Assembly: GCA_900617975.1 (NCBI GenBank)
Contig: UZAE01001304.1
Location: 1-14,016 of the forward strand
Length of the DNA stretch: 14,016 bases
DNA from: Rodentolepis nana
Lineage: Eukaryota > Platyhelminthes > Cestoda > Cyclophyllidea > Hymenolepididae
Direction: 5' to 3'
Shown here: positions 1 through 9,530 of the stretch, in pieces
Numbering within the stretch: position 1 is the stretch's first letter
How the letters are laid out: each line of letters opens with the position of its first letter
Notes under the pieces: generated by a model
The model's input: only the letters and a program-made list of their open reading frames with translations
What the model was told of the DNA's origin: nothing
Database searches by the model: none
Translations under genes and position numbers: made by a program

Positions 1-1473
1 TGGTTTGGAGACATGTGATGAGAAAGAGGGTACAAATTAGTTTCCAAGAACTAAAGTTTGCATCAATTTACATTTAAGTCTCACATTTCACGCTTCACTT
101 CAAGTAATTCTAGCTTCGGAAGAAGCTCCACAACTAGAGTGCATCGTCAAGGGCTTGCGGAGTCTTTAGCCCGTATGAAATGGGAATTTATTTAGGTAAA
201 ATTCAATTATCCACTCAAATTCAAGTAATGCAAATTTTATTAGAGTGATGTATCAGTACACCTAATGAGTAGTGAACAAATTAAGACTAAATTTTCCTAT
301 ATTTCTCTATTTTGTTAATAATAACATAGTGTATGAAGATTGTAATTAGAGCCATTGACCAAAGTGAGAATTTTCCTAAACGCTCCGATCCCTGGTTAAC
401 TGCCATGTGAACAGTCGACAGTACACAGTTAGGAGACATGCAGAGCTTCAGATGGTAGGTAGAACTCTAAATGTAGACACAGTGACTTACCTTGTTAATT
501 TAACCAAAAACTAGAAATTTGGGGCAATTCTGTCGTTAATACTTATTGCCCCCCCCCATCCACATGAGAAAATGGCAAAACTTCCAGAAATCGAATTATG
601 AAATGTTGTCATTAATGAGTAATGGAATAAAAACAATATACGACTAACCAAGACGGCAGGAGTGGTAGCTAGGTTACAGTATTTTGCTTATATTGTTTGA
701 ATTTTTCTGTAAATGAAACGAATTTAGACAAAAAAAGTGACACAAAACGTACCCATTTCTAAGGAAATAATTATCGCTTTTCAGAATCTTTATTGGATTC
801 ACAGGTGAAGGAGACGACCATCTTACAAGATTAGAAATGCCGATGTGATTTCTTGATAATCCTGAAACTAACACCTTAATTATCTCAGGGGTTAATGCTT
901 CCCTAATGCCTAACTCCATCAGCTTCTCTGATGGTCCAATGGCAAGCATCGAAAACCTCATAGGGGAGAGCTTGACTTACCTGAAACTGCGAAATCGCCT
1001 TCTCAAGTGAAGTTTTAGAATTATTGGATACTTTTAGAATAGTTATTGAAAATTAAATAGAGTTCTAATTCGCATTTAAGTGGTTGGAGTGCAGTGCATA
1101 CAGTTACTAATAATCGACAAGATAGCTATGAATATAATCACATGGAAATAGTGCAATGGATTAAAATACAAATGTTAGTTCATAATTTCTTTGGGCCAAC
1201 AAATGCCGTTTGGCGTCTCTATTGAAGATGGAGGTGACAGAGTGTGAGATGATGACTGTCAATGAATAAATTGACACAGTATATGAAATAATTTCGAAAG
1301 GTATGGTTTCAGTCGCATATCGCCAAAATGATCTGTTTCAGCACAGCTCTTGCAATCCGCGACTGACCCATTGAGATTGATTAAATCTAAACAAGCGCAT
1401 TCTCCAACTACTGATGACAACTCATATATTCTTAATGTCTGCATTTTTGCACTATCTTATGCATTGAATTGGA
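1..1473. other. No supported gene; intergenic or intronic DNA
   Basis: No gene can be supported in this stretch. It contains a 9-base C run at 549-557 and two minus-strand open frames whose amino-acid mix is protein-like. The first, 674-961, includes IGPSEKLMELGIREALTPE. The second, 1259-1444, has a cysteine cluster of the form CxC then CxxC. I recognise neither as a known family. Consensus splice donors on the minus strand end potential exons near 487 and 981. A spliced minus-strand gene is therefore possible but unproven. No tRNA, rRNA or promoter signal stood out. Confidence 0.5.
549..557. repeat. Poly(C) run of nine
   Basis: Nine consecutive C bases, read directly. It is one of several G or C homopolymer tracts in an otherwise AT-rich window. 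Confidence 0.9.
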
Positions 1474-1774
1474 GTGTGCGATAGACTTACCTCCCTGGGC
1501 AGCGTTTACTCATACGGCAATCGGTAGTGGACTTCTGACTTAAAATATCACCCCACTGTATGTCATATTCGATTACTTCTACAGTACTCACCTCACCTTT
1601 TTTCTACCTTTGCGTCTGTCCCTTATACATCTTTGAAACACTCTTCTGTACCACCCCCTCTCGACTTTTTCCAACTCTGATGTTCCTTCCTCTCTGTGAA
1701 GCCTGAAGTCAACCAAAGGGCTAATGATAACCATCAAGACGTCTGGCATTTGGCATAAATAAATAAATAGTGAA
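1474..1774 (+). repeat. Dispersed repeat, copy 1 (retroposon-like tail)
   Basis: About 300 bases here align along their length with 2506-2803 in the same orientation, at roughly 70 percent identity by eye. Best-conserved blocks are the start (ATAGACTTACCTCC), TGACTTCTGACTT-like sequence, and a block near the end containing AAAGGGCTAATGATAACC. The copy ends in a short (TAAA)-type tail at about 1755-1770, as many non-LTR retrotransposons and SINEs do, which suggests plus orientation. I saw no tRNA-type B box and no reverse-transcriptase motif, so the family is unnamed. A 74-codon minus-strand frame (1588-1812) lies over it. The other copy opens similarly (LVIISPLVDF against IVIISPLVDF) but then breaks, so coding is not supported. 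Confidence 0.7.
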
Positions 1775-2505
1775 GTGACTGAAATACTCAGCAAGGTTTC
1801 TGTCCACCTCATTCTTTGAGATCTAAGAAGGAATTTTGTTGGGGAACAATTTTCAAGGTAAATAGTGGATGTTATCTTTCAAAAAGTAAAGATTTGCATT
1901 AATTAGTTATTTTATAATAATGCATGTGAAGTTCAACTGAAATTTGTCCGAATGGAAAAAAATGAACACTCAAACAATTTTGCCGAAACCGTAGACGGAG
2001 AAAATTTTTGCCATTTTAATTGTCAAAATAGCACAGTATTAGAGGATAGTATTATAACAACAGCCAACATTTATATAATTGAGAAGTTATAAAACTCGAA
2101 ATGGTAGAGAATTTCACGACTCCTTTGATGGTGTTTCTTTGAATCCTTGTCATATAAGTGGATTGACCTACAGCTGCGTGCGTTTATTCGTCAAGCTCAG
2201 GCTCAATTCATGCTTCAATTGGGAGAATTTATGAAGCTAAATTCGTACGCACCGCCATCTCTCTATAAACAGACTGGGAGACTTTTTGATCATTTTAGTT
2301 TCAATATTGTCCATCCTTTGGAGATCAAATATCGTCTTATCTTAAATCGATGCATGCGTGTTTCTATTGGATTACTTTACCTTACGATTGAGGATGGGTA
2401 CTTTGAAAAAAGGGCAATATTTCACCTTTAAATGCTCAGAACTTCCAATTGCTCCAGAAAAGTCTCTTTGTTTTTACAATTAGACTTCGTGTACATTAGT
2501 AAGGG
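1775..2505. other. Spacer between the two repeat copies
   Basis: This stretch separates the two copies of the dispersed repeat. The only notable content is the plus-strand frame ending at 2431, listed separately. The flanks of the two repeat copies do not match each other, so this is not an LTR element with a shared interior boundary. Confidence 0.5.
2101..2431 (+). other. Candidate short exon pair, unrecognised protein
   Basis: A 94-codon open frame at 2147-2431 (first codon TTG) has an unusually protein-like composition for this AT-rich DNA, with peptides such as LRAFIRQAQAQFMLQLGEF and YAPPSLYKQTGRLFDHF. An ATG at 2101 opens a ten-codon frame that reaches a GT at 2131. An AG at 2172-2173, after GACCTACAG, would splice it in phase into the longer frame, removing a 43-base intron, and the product would end at the TAA of 2429-2431. 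Introns this small are known in some invertebrates, but the donor GTGTTT is weak. Residues DHFSFNIVHPLEIKY faintly recall the segment after helix 3 of rhodopsin-type receptors, but the preceding residues do not fit helix 3. I do not recognise the protein, and it may be a chance frame. Confidence 0.2.
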
Positions 2506-2803
2506 GTGTGCTATAGACTTACCTCCATACGACGAAAGGTCTATAAGCCGGTAGTTGACTTCTGACTTTAAACTACCATGACCCCGTTGTATGACATATT
2601 CGATCACTTCCACAGTTCTCAACACACCTTACCTTTTCCCTATCTTTGTGTCTGTTTCTTTTAAATTTGCGAAACATTCGTCAGTTCTCCCCACTCAACT
2701 TTTTGTGACTTTGATGTTCTTCTCCCCTCCATGAAGCTCGAAGTCAACTAAAGGGCTAATGATAACTATCAAAATGTCCGCCATTTGATATAAATAAGTG
2801 AAA
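2506..2803 (+). repeat. Dispersed repeat, copy 2 (retroposon-like tail)
   Basis: Second copy of the repeat at 1474-1774, same orientation, about 730 bases downstream of its end. It shares the opening ATAGACTTACCTCC and the block AAAGGGCTAATGATAAC, and ends in a shorter TAAATAA tail. Its minus-strand frame carries different stops from copy 1, so neither copy encodes an intact protein. The divergence between copies indicates old insertions rather than a recent tandem duplication. Confidence 0.7.
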
Positions 2804-2970
2804 GTTCATTAGTTAAATATGAGTTTTCATAAGGCCTGACGATATTTTTCAATTGCTCTCGCTTTATTTAAAATGAGACTGAAACGGTGGATTAGGAAAT
2901 ATAGACGATTGCTTGATTTGTTTCTACTTTTTGAAAGGAAACGACGTGAAATGATCAGTACTGGATTGGT

Positions 2971-2999
2971 GGGGGGGGGGGGGGGGGGGGGGGAGGGGG
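2971..2999 (+). repeat. Poly(G) tract, 23 G then A then 5 G
   Basis: Read directly: 23 consecutive G bases, one A, then five more G. Such a run can form G-quadruplexes on the plus strand and is prone to length errors in sequencing. The open frames that cross it on both strands (2827-3090 minus, 2873-3094 plus) owe polyproline or polyglycine to the tract and are not taken as genes. Confidence 0.95.
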
Positions 3000-4817
3000 T
3001 AATATTGAGAAATTTAACATCAAAATTGCGTTCTTGTTGCCAATTGCCTTCAGTTTCAAAAAATGCGGTCAAAGCCAAGGTAAAATACACTTGAAAAAAT
3101 TGGCAAAGAAATCAACGCATTTATCTATCTATGAACTTGACGAAAAGAGAGCTTAGCAAATAGGAATTTTTCACTACAAGAGAAACAATACAAAATTTTC
3201 AATCACGTCACTTGTCTTCAGGTGTTGTAGTCGCCTAGTCTGCCACTCTTCTAGCTGATTATTATTAGTCGGTCATGCTCTACATGTGTCGATAAGTGCT
3301 GGATCCGGCCACATGGTTCTCTTTGTGAGAGAATGAGATCAAATACTTTAAATCCGAATGGACTGTTATGGGAATTCAAAATGAAAGCTTCAGGCATAGT
3401 ATGCGGTCTTCTTAAAATTCAAATTATAATTAGGATTAGGCCAGCGCAATCTGTAGCCATACTGAACTGGATCCATAATATAAACTTTTTTCTTTAGTAT
3501 CTCTTTGCCTCAATTCGAGCTTTTAATTTCATAATGGGAATAGGCCATATTTGTGGTGGGAAAAAATGATATCCGAACTCTTTGTTAGGATGATAACCTC
3601 GCATGCTTTGAATATTTCGTCGCCGAAAGAATTTACATTTTTAACATTTACTCACATAAATCATGCGATGTATTTGTTCACTTGCATATTCTGATCAAAG
3701 CAGTTTGATATATCCTGCTTTCTAACATAACTAGAGATGAATTATTGTTTGCTAACTCCTAACTTTGTGCTTAAAATATGGACAAAATAGTTTTCGCGTG
3801 AATTGGCCTTCTCTACAGTCCATGGAAGTATGAGAGGAGTCTCTTTACTTCCATGTCTGCGCGTCTACATTAAACAATTTTGGTTCTATAAATTAATAAT
3901 TTCTTGATGAATGGTTTGTTTACATCAGCATTTTATTACCAGGTGGATAAGTGTTATCTGCTTTCAAATGAACACCGTCCCAGAGGGGAAAGATGAAGAT
4001 TTCCTCCTTGTCTGAAGAAAATTAGCTTTTCAAATGTACTAAATTGATGTGATTCGAATGCTCATCTTAGGAGGGGGAGAAGACACTTCAAAGCACACGA
4101 TTTCTTGAGCCTTCTATTAAGACCCACTAATTTACTTAAAGGCTAATAAAAGGTATCAGTCATTGACCTCTTTTATCAAGCCGCCGTTTTCCACAATGTG
4201 ATTAATTCTGAACCATTTACATTACCGATTCTACACAAAGCCTCAGTAAAATAGGGTAGCCACAAGTGCCCCCCTCCCCACCGCTCCTATTATCCCAAGT
4301 TTTTTTACTAGGATAAAATGGTCCTTGGTTAAACAACATGGATGCCTGTTAGGCCCCTACTTTATTCTCAACAATTTCAGACTCCTCCATTTTCTATTAC
4401 TAATCGAAAGTTAGTCGTCATTGATAGGGAGGCTAGGATATTACAGTTTTACCTAACTTTCTCCTTATGCTAAAAGAAACAATGTTAATTAAAAAGAACT
4501 AGTCTGCAATTTCTCCCCCTTTTTTGAATGCTTAAAGGCTTGTCACATTATCAAAATCCACTAGTTGGAGGCTAGTATTGAAGTACAAACGCTCACTCTC
4601 AAACAGTTGGAAAAACCACCAAAACTACTTATTATGTAAAAGCAACTGAAATTGCTTTGAATGACTTCTGACGATTGTCATGATTAAAAAATTATTCTAT
4701 TTAAGTTCTTTTTTATCTAATTTTATTAAAAAATTGACAAAGCCATAAATTTTTGAAGTCAAATAGAACTAGTTGTCGATCACGTTGAATAAAAATTTGC
4801 AGATAAACGGAATAGAT
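3000..4817. other. No supported gene
   Basis: About 1.8 kb without a credible coding frame on either strand. It holds a short C-rich patch near 4269-4279, a T-rich splice-acceptor-like site near 3486-3496 followed by a 23-codon open stretch, and the hairpin at 3821-3855. Nothing else stands out. Confidence 0.5.
3821..3855. repeat. Short perfect-armed hairpin
   Basis: CATGGAAGTA at 3821-3830 is the exact reverse complement of TACTTCCATG at 3846-3855. The 15 bases between can extend the stem by about four pairs (AGAG with CTCT) past a small bulge, leaving a loop of a few bases. It is too short for a typical microRNA precursor, and no poly-T terminator follows. Confidence 0.6.
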
Positions 4818-4847
4818 TCGAGGGTGATTGAAAAAGTTCTCGGACGA
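4818..4847 (-). repeat. Mariner terminal inverted repeat (3' end of element)
   Basis: This 30-base stretch reads GAGGGTGATTGAAAAAG then TTCTCGG, the style of terminal repeat seen in cecropia/irritans-type mariners. Placement supports the call, because the transposase stop codon lies immediately inside it. The outer flank (AATAGAT) has no clean TA dinucleotide at the expected junction, consistent with decay. Confidence 0.55.
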
Positions 4848-4861
4848 TTTCCATAATTTGT

Positions 4862-5325
4862 TTATTTAATAAGTAATAACATATATTTTTCTACGTGGAC
4901 TCCATTGGTATCTTTACACATTCGTAATCTAGGGTTACCGTTTTCTATTCTTCTGGTAAGTCTATCAATTTCACCCCTTTTGAATCAGAAAAAAACTAAT
5001 TGACTCGCAATTCAGCTTTGAAAGGGACAGATCCCGATGTTCTCTTTGGATACCACTATTTTGATTGAATTATGTTTTCTAGATCACATCGGTAAATCAA
5101 AATGTCTTTGCCAAAGTTGCAGAAGAAAGTTTTTCTCTTTGGAAATGTTTTTGTTCCAACAGCGCTTTTAGAACTCACCGTACCCACCAAGAGCTTGCTC
5201 AAGCCAAAATTTGCAGCGAGAATTGAAAATGCTGATCCGTATGCGATTCTTACTTCATTGGCAAGCTCCTCAATCCTGATGTGGTGAGTGAATGACTGCT
5301 CCGCATGGCGCAGAGCCTCCACCAA
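4862..5325 (-). pseudogene. Mariner transposase pseudogene
   Basis: In a full element this would be the DDE-type transposase that cuts and pastes the transposon. Reading on the minus strand from 5325, the frame gives IRIEELANEVRIAYGSAFSI followed by LAANFGLSKL. That matches the second helix-turn-helix of mariner transposases (pattern IAxEVGISYGSxxxILxxxLGxxK), roughly residues 60-105 of about 345. The match then moves to another frame, giving WVR, a stop, then LLEQKHFQREKLSSATLAKTF minus its first residue, like the family's WVPR..LTPEQK..R......L..F segment. Near the 3' end (4975-4862) a frame ending MCKDTNGVHVEK resembles the family C-terminus (KCI...GDYVEK), with stop TAA at 4862-4864. The central DD34D catalytic part is missing. 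Frameshift, stops and deletion make it a clear pseudogene. Confidence 0.7.
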
Positions 5326-6081
5326 CCTGTTATTAAGTTTCTATGATTAGAGCAGGTTTTCAATTTAGTTGGGTTAAAAAGTACATAGTAGGTCTGATCT
5401 CAAAATTTGCCATTTGAAGGAATGAAAGTGGCTAACTATTTTGAGATGCAGCCTGTCTTTACCATCACCTTACATAGAGTGATAGGACAGTTGAATGCTA
5501 TAAAGGAAGCTCTACATACATGTGTGAACTTGTAAAAATAGCAAATATTAATTCTGTTTTAACACTATTCCGAAACCTTCTTGACTACCACTTGTATCAT
5601 TTCAAGGAAACATAATTTTAACGAAATAGAATATATAAGTTTGCTTTATTTTAAATCAAATTTCTCTTACAATGAATAAAAGTGCAAACATCCTTCAAGC
5701 AACAAGAAAGATTCATTTGACTTATTTGTTGGCCTCGGTATCATAATAAACTTAAATAGCTGATCGAAATTATCGATAATTATGAATATGAAAGTTCAAA
5801 GGTCATTAATTGTTTTTTTTATCACAAAACTTGCTTCCGACGCCTCGTTTGGGCAAGTTAATTGCCTGGTTTAACACAAGGGTCAAGGAAGGCAAAGTGA
5901 GAGAAAGAATAAAGGGGATCGATAGGGGTCGAATTAGGTCACTAATTAGTTCGGTTTCTCTGTGGCGAATTTTATTCAAAATTTCAGTTGAAATTGGAAC
6001 TATTTAAAAATATTAAATTGGTTTAAAGTCAATTTAAGTGGAAAAAGTTTCATATCAACGGTGATATCAAGCAAAGGAGGA

Positions 6082-6174
6082 GCATATTTTTACTTAGAAC
6101 ATCTACATCAAAGGTGTGCTTTGAAAGAAGGAGCATAGCAAGTAGCATATTGTCTCCTAAGAGTAAAAAGATGT
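6082..6174. repeat. Imperfect inverted repeat
   Basis: The left arm, around GCATATTTTTACTTAG (6082-6097), is nearly complementary to the right arm at about 6154-6174. The core pairing is TTTTTACT with AGTAAAAA and CTTAG with CTAAG, with a two-base bulge. The loop is about 55 bases. GGAGCATA also occurs twice in direct orientation (6079 and 6130 region). In AT-rich DNA this may be chance. Confidence 0.4.
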
Positions 6175-7900
6175 TCTTTATTAATAATAAAACTTTACTC
6201 CAAGATAAATTGTCTAGATTCAGTTGACTTCTAACCTACAGGTTTTCACAGTCCCATACGGTTCAAAATCATTGAGTTATGGAAGTGAGTTTCATCCAGA
6301 TCTACAATTTTAGAAAATCTAGATGCAGGTGCTCCTCACTTTTCTAAATTAAAGGAATCTTAAATTGACTTAAGCTTTCAAAGAGAACAGAGGTGGTTTC
6401 ATAGAGTGAGAAGTTTGTGTTGTGGGAAAGTAAAGATTTAGTCGAATGTAGCCTAGGCTAATGCATCATTTGTTGAAATTCCATTAAAAAACGACCTTCT
6501 AAAAGGGCTTGATTACTTTTTGTCGCATATTTTAGACATAAAACTCTCATTTGTTTGGAAGCTGAAGAAAGATTGCCCATGAGATGGTTGAATGACAGCG
6601 TCGTTCCTTCAACACAGAATTATAGCGGTCTAAGATATACGCAGTGATATGATAATACTACCTTTGGGTTCTGGTTTGGAATCACAGAAGCAGAACCTCA
6701 GGAATTCAAATTACGATTTTTTCTTCACGCCTTTCTCATACTTTGTTGGCTAAGTCTGAGGTCTTTCCATTTAGATACTTTCTGTTATTACAATTCGGGG
6801 AATTTGTGAAAGTCAAAATGATATTACTTCTTCGATTTCTTGCATCTATGTGTCGTTCAAACTGATGCCAAGCCTACAACCAATTTTCCTTCTCTGGCAA
6901 CTTAACCGGTTCCTAATGCTTGAATGGCATCATTTAATCCTCTTGAGGGGAGGTTACTCAAGTAATGGAATAGAATCATTGCCAACACCTACAATAAAGA
7001 CTGAACAAGCGACCATCTAGAAAGAGATAGAACGCTCTAAGCCACAAGCGTATCAGTGATGGAAGTTGTTTAGTTCAGTTAAGTGATCATCATTTATACC
7101 TACTAAGTTCATTTCTAGCAACAAGATGGAAAGGGGACTGATTTGTTCAATAAAATGGGAGGCAGCGTTGGATACTTGGGTTGAAGTCCCCTAAGCGAAA
7201 CAGCAAGGTAATCCATTGGGGCTAAAAGTCAACGATTGATACAGGGTAGTAGCCCCATATGAGGCAAAAAGTCTCTTGTTAGGGAAAGGAAAATGAGGAG
7301 AGGGTTCTAAAGCTACCTACATCATTCCAGATGTTCACTAGGGTGGTCAACTGCATGATTAAGCACGTACTAATTTATATTTGGCTTTTTAAAAACAATG
7401 ACAAACTATGTGACAGCCATATGTGAGACTCCTAATATCTTATGAATTTCTTGGAAGTGAGATGAAAATGGAACGGGAGAGAGTCAGATGAAATATTGAG
7501 TAAATAGACATTGAACCTCTGTGTATCAGTACCCAAATTAGCCCAATGACTTGGAATACTTCTTAAGCCTGAGCTTTCATTTCACGAGTCAATAAATTAA
7601 TTTAGAATTATTTCAAATAATGAAACATGAAAAATTAACGTCATTTCAGAGATAACCGGCACGTATTTCGTTTTTGCTTTCTTTTGAAATAAATGCTATA
7701 AAAAACCGCCTTTATTATCCTACCGTTCAATCCCATCATAAAAAACTGAAAATAAATTGAATGGTTGGCTACTTTATTTGACTGACATATATAAATTATT
7801 TTCACTCACCCAAACATAGCTTTATTTATCGCCTTAGTTCTCCTAAGTCATTCATTCTTATTATTATTGCTATGAAAACGTATGTCTGATTCTTCGGCTG

Positions 7901-7975
7901 ACGAGTAAAATCGAGTAAAATAATTAAATAAAATTAATTAATAAAATAAAAATCGAATAAAATATTAAAATTGAC
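7901..7975. repeat. AT-rich low-complexity stretch
   Basis: Repeated AAATAAAA-like words, with ATCGAGTAAA occurring twice at the start and ATCGAATAAA once near the end. It looks like a degenerate A/T simple repeat. No function can be read from it. Confidence 0.6.
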
Positions 7976-9530
7976 ACGGTGAACTTAGTTTAAATGTTAA
8001 ATTTGTGAGAATATACAAAATATAAGTCGCTTCGTCAAGCAAATTAATCGGAAGATGACAATGAAGTAAATTTAATTTTATCTTCAGTATTGGTATTTAT
8101 TAACTTATTGTTTTGAGTTAAAGTTTGTAATTAACATTAAAGAAATGGCTAACACTCCGGTAGAGAAGATTCTCACTTCGAACAAAATTTTAATAGCTAT
8201 GCTTGGATGCACTTAGTCCGAAATCTAATTCCCGTATGCTACGGTTCACTAAATGGAACCAGTAAGATATTACCTTAAATCATATTAATAAAACAAAATT
8301 CTTTTGATGAATTTTTAATTAAAATTTCCCGAAATTAGGTCAGTGTGAACTAAAAAGTGTTATTTCTTAGCAATATGCCGGAAAATACAGGTTCTGTTGC
8401 TTAATTTATGCATTTGTGGGATGTACTTGTAATTCTATTTCTATCACCACAACCAGAGCTAAACCCCTTAACACTTATCAAAACATTTAATGCAAAATTT
8501 TTTTTCTTTAGCTTTAGGAGTTGAGTTTCCTTTCAAGCATTATAATTAGAAAAAAATATTTTGAAGACGATATAAAATGACATTTTTTGCTCAGTCAAAA
8601 AATAATAACGATCATTATTACTGTGTCAAACAATTGTTTCACAGCTATTGATAAAGAGGGTAGTACATTCAAATGTTAAACAATGGAGAAGTTTTGGGAC
8701 TGAATTTCGTTTAAACTTTCTTTCCATGCAAATTTTAGGCTATAAGTTTTCATTTACACAAACGAGATTCCCCGAATGCTCCTTAACTTCAGCTCCAAAT
8801 AAATTAGACAGCTTTGAATATGCCAAAGGTGAAATCAATTTGGACGAAAAATAAAAATTACTACTCGAATTAAAGAAAATTCTTTAATTTCTTGACTAGT
8901 TTTGAAATGTCAAATGCTGTTACTAAAGTAGACTTTAAGTGGTCGTAAATATAATCCAGACTAAAAAAACTCTACATCTAGCTACCATGGAAAATAACCA
9001 CTTTTAAATATAAACAAATGAAGACATCGATTTTTTGAATCGTGTAAATGTTACAAATTCCAGCCATCCGATAAAAGTTGCAACATTTTTCGGTAAGGTT
9101 AGATACCTTCAAGTACCCGGATGATTCATTAAATCCAGATACAGATTCAAATACAAGTCAGTCATCAACAAAATAATTAATTGAATGATTTTATGGTCAC
9201 CTTGAAAAGGAAATGACTGAACCAAGTATATTCAACAGTTGAAATTTATCGATTGAGTCATTTGATTTCAAACCCAAAATTGACTACTTTTATATATGAT
9301 GATTATTTAAACTCTATTGAAGTCCTTATGGAAAAGTTACTCCAATTATATTTCTGATCAATTCTTGGTCATCCATTTGAACTGATTTCCGTTAAAAACC
9401 TTACTTGGTATTCTCTTCCATCATAGGGTCTTGGGAATATTTACCAATTAAAACATAAATGTATTGAGCACATATTGCCTCTCAAAAGACTCATTACAAA
9501 TTATCTTAATGCGAATTAAAATAAAAATAG

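Larger units (their letters stand above)
4818..5325 (-). mobile_element. Decayed, internally deleted mariner-family transposon
   Basis: The left edge (4818-4847) looks like an animal mariner terminal inverted repeat, with GAGGGTGATTGAAAAAG followed by TTCTCGG. Just inside it on the minus strand lies a reading frame ending in a mariner-like C-terminus, with its stop 14 bases from the repeat, the usual tight spacing of this family. Further in is the transposase helix-turn-helix region. The region between, which should carry the catalytic aspartates, is mostly absent: the whole remnant is about 0.5 kb against about 1.3 kb for a full mariner. I could not find the matching right terminal repeat beyond 5325, so that end is uncertain. 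The element cannot be autonomous. Confidence 0.7.
5326..9530. other. Long gene-free stretch
   Basis: No credible gene in 4.2 kb. Open frames at 5810-6007 and 8648-8854 are short, match nothing I know and lack supporting signals. An imperfect inverted repeat (6082-6174) and an AT-only simple stretch (about 7901-7975) are listed separately. A good T-rich splice-acceptor-like site occurs near 8497-8512 but leads into an early stop. Confidence 0.5.

Noticed and set aside
2290..2340. Rhodopsin-type receptor signature (DHFSFNIVHPLEIKY)
   Set aside because: It resembles DRYxxIxxPL only over a few residues, and the upstream residues do not form a hydrophobic helix 3 with its cysteine.
1474..2803. 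LTR retrotransposon with the two repeat copies as LTRs
   Set aside because: No TG...CA ends, no primer-binding or polypurine site and no gag-pol sequence between them. The copies are also too diverged, and the tails are of retroposon type.
2827..3094. Overlapping frames on both strands across the poly(G) tract
   Set aside because: A homopolymer stays open in all frames and gives polyglycine or polyproline, so the frames are a by-product of the tract.
4955..4965. Third copy of the dispersed repeat, from shared ATAGACTTACC on the minus strand
   Set aside because: Only 11 bases match and the surroundings belong to the mariner C-terminal region, so it is coincidence.
5102..5287. 61-codon plus-strand frame
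   Set aside because: It is the opposite-strand shadow of the mariner transposase remnant, which explains the sequence better.
6251..6275. GGTTCAAAATC as a tRNA B box
   Set aside because: It lacks the terminal CC of the consensus, and no matching A box or cloverleaf could be found upstream.
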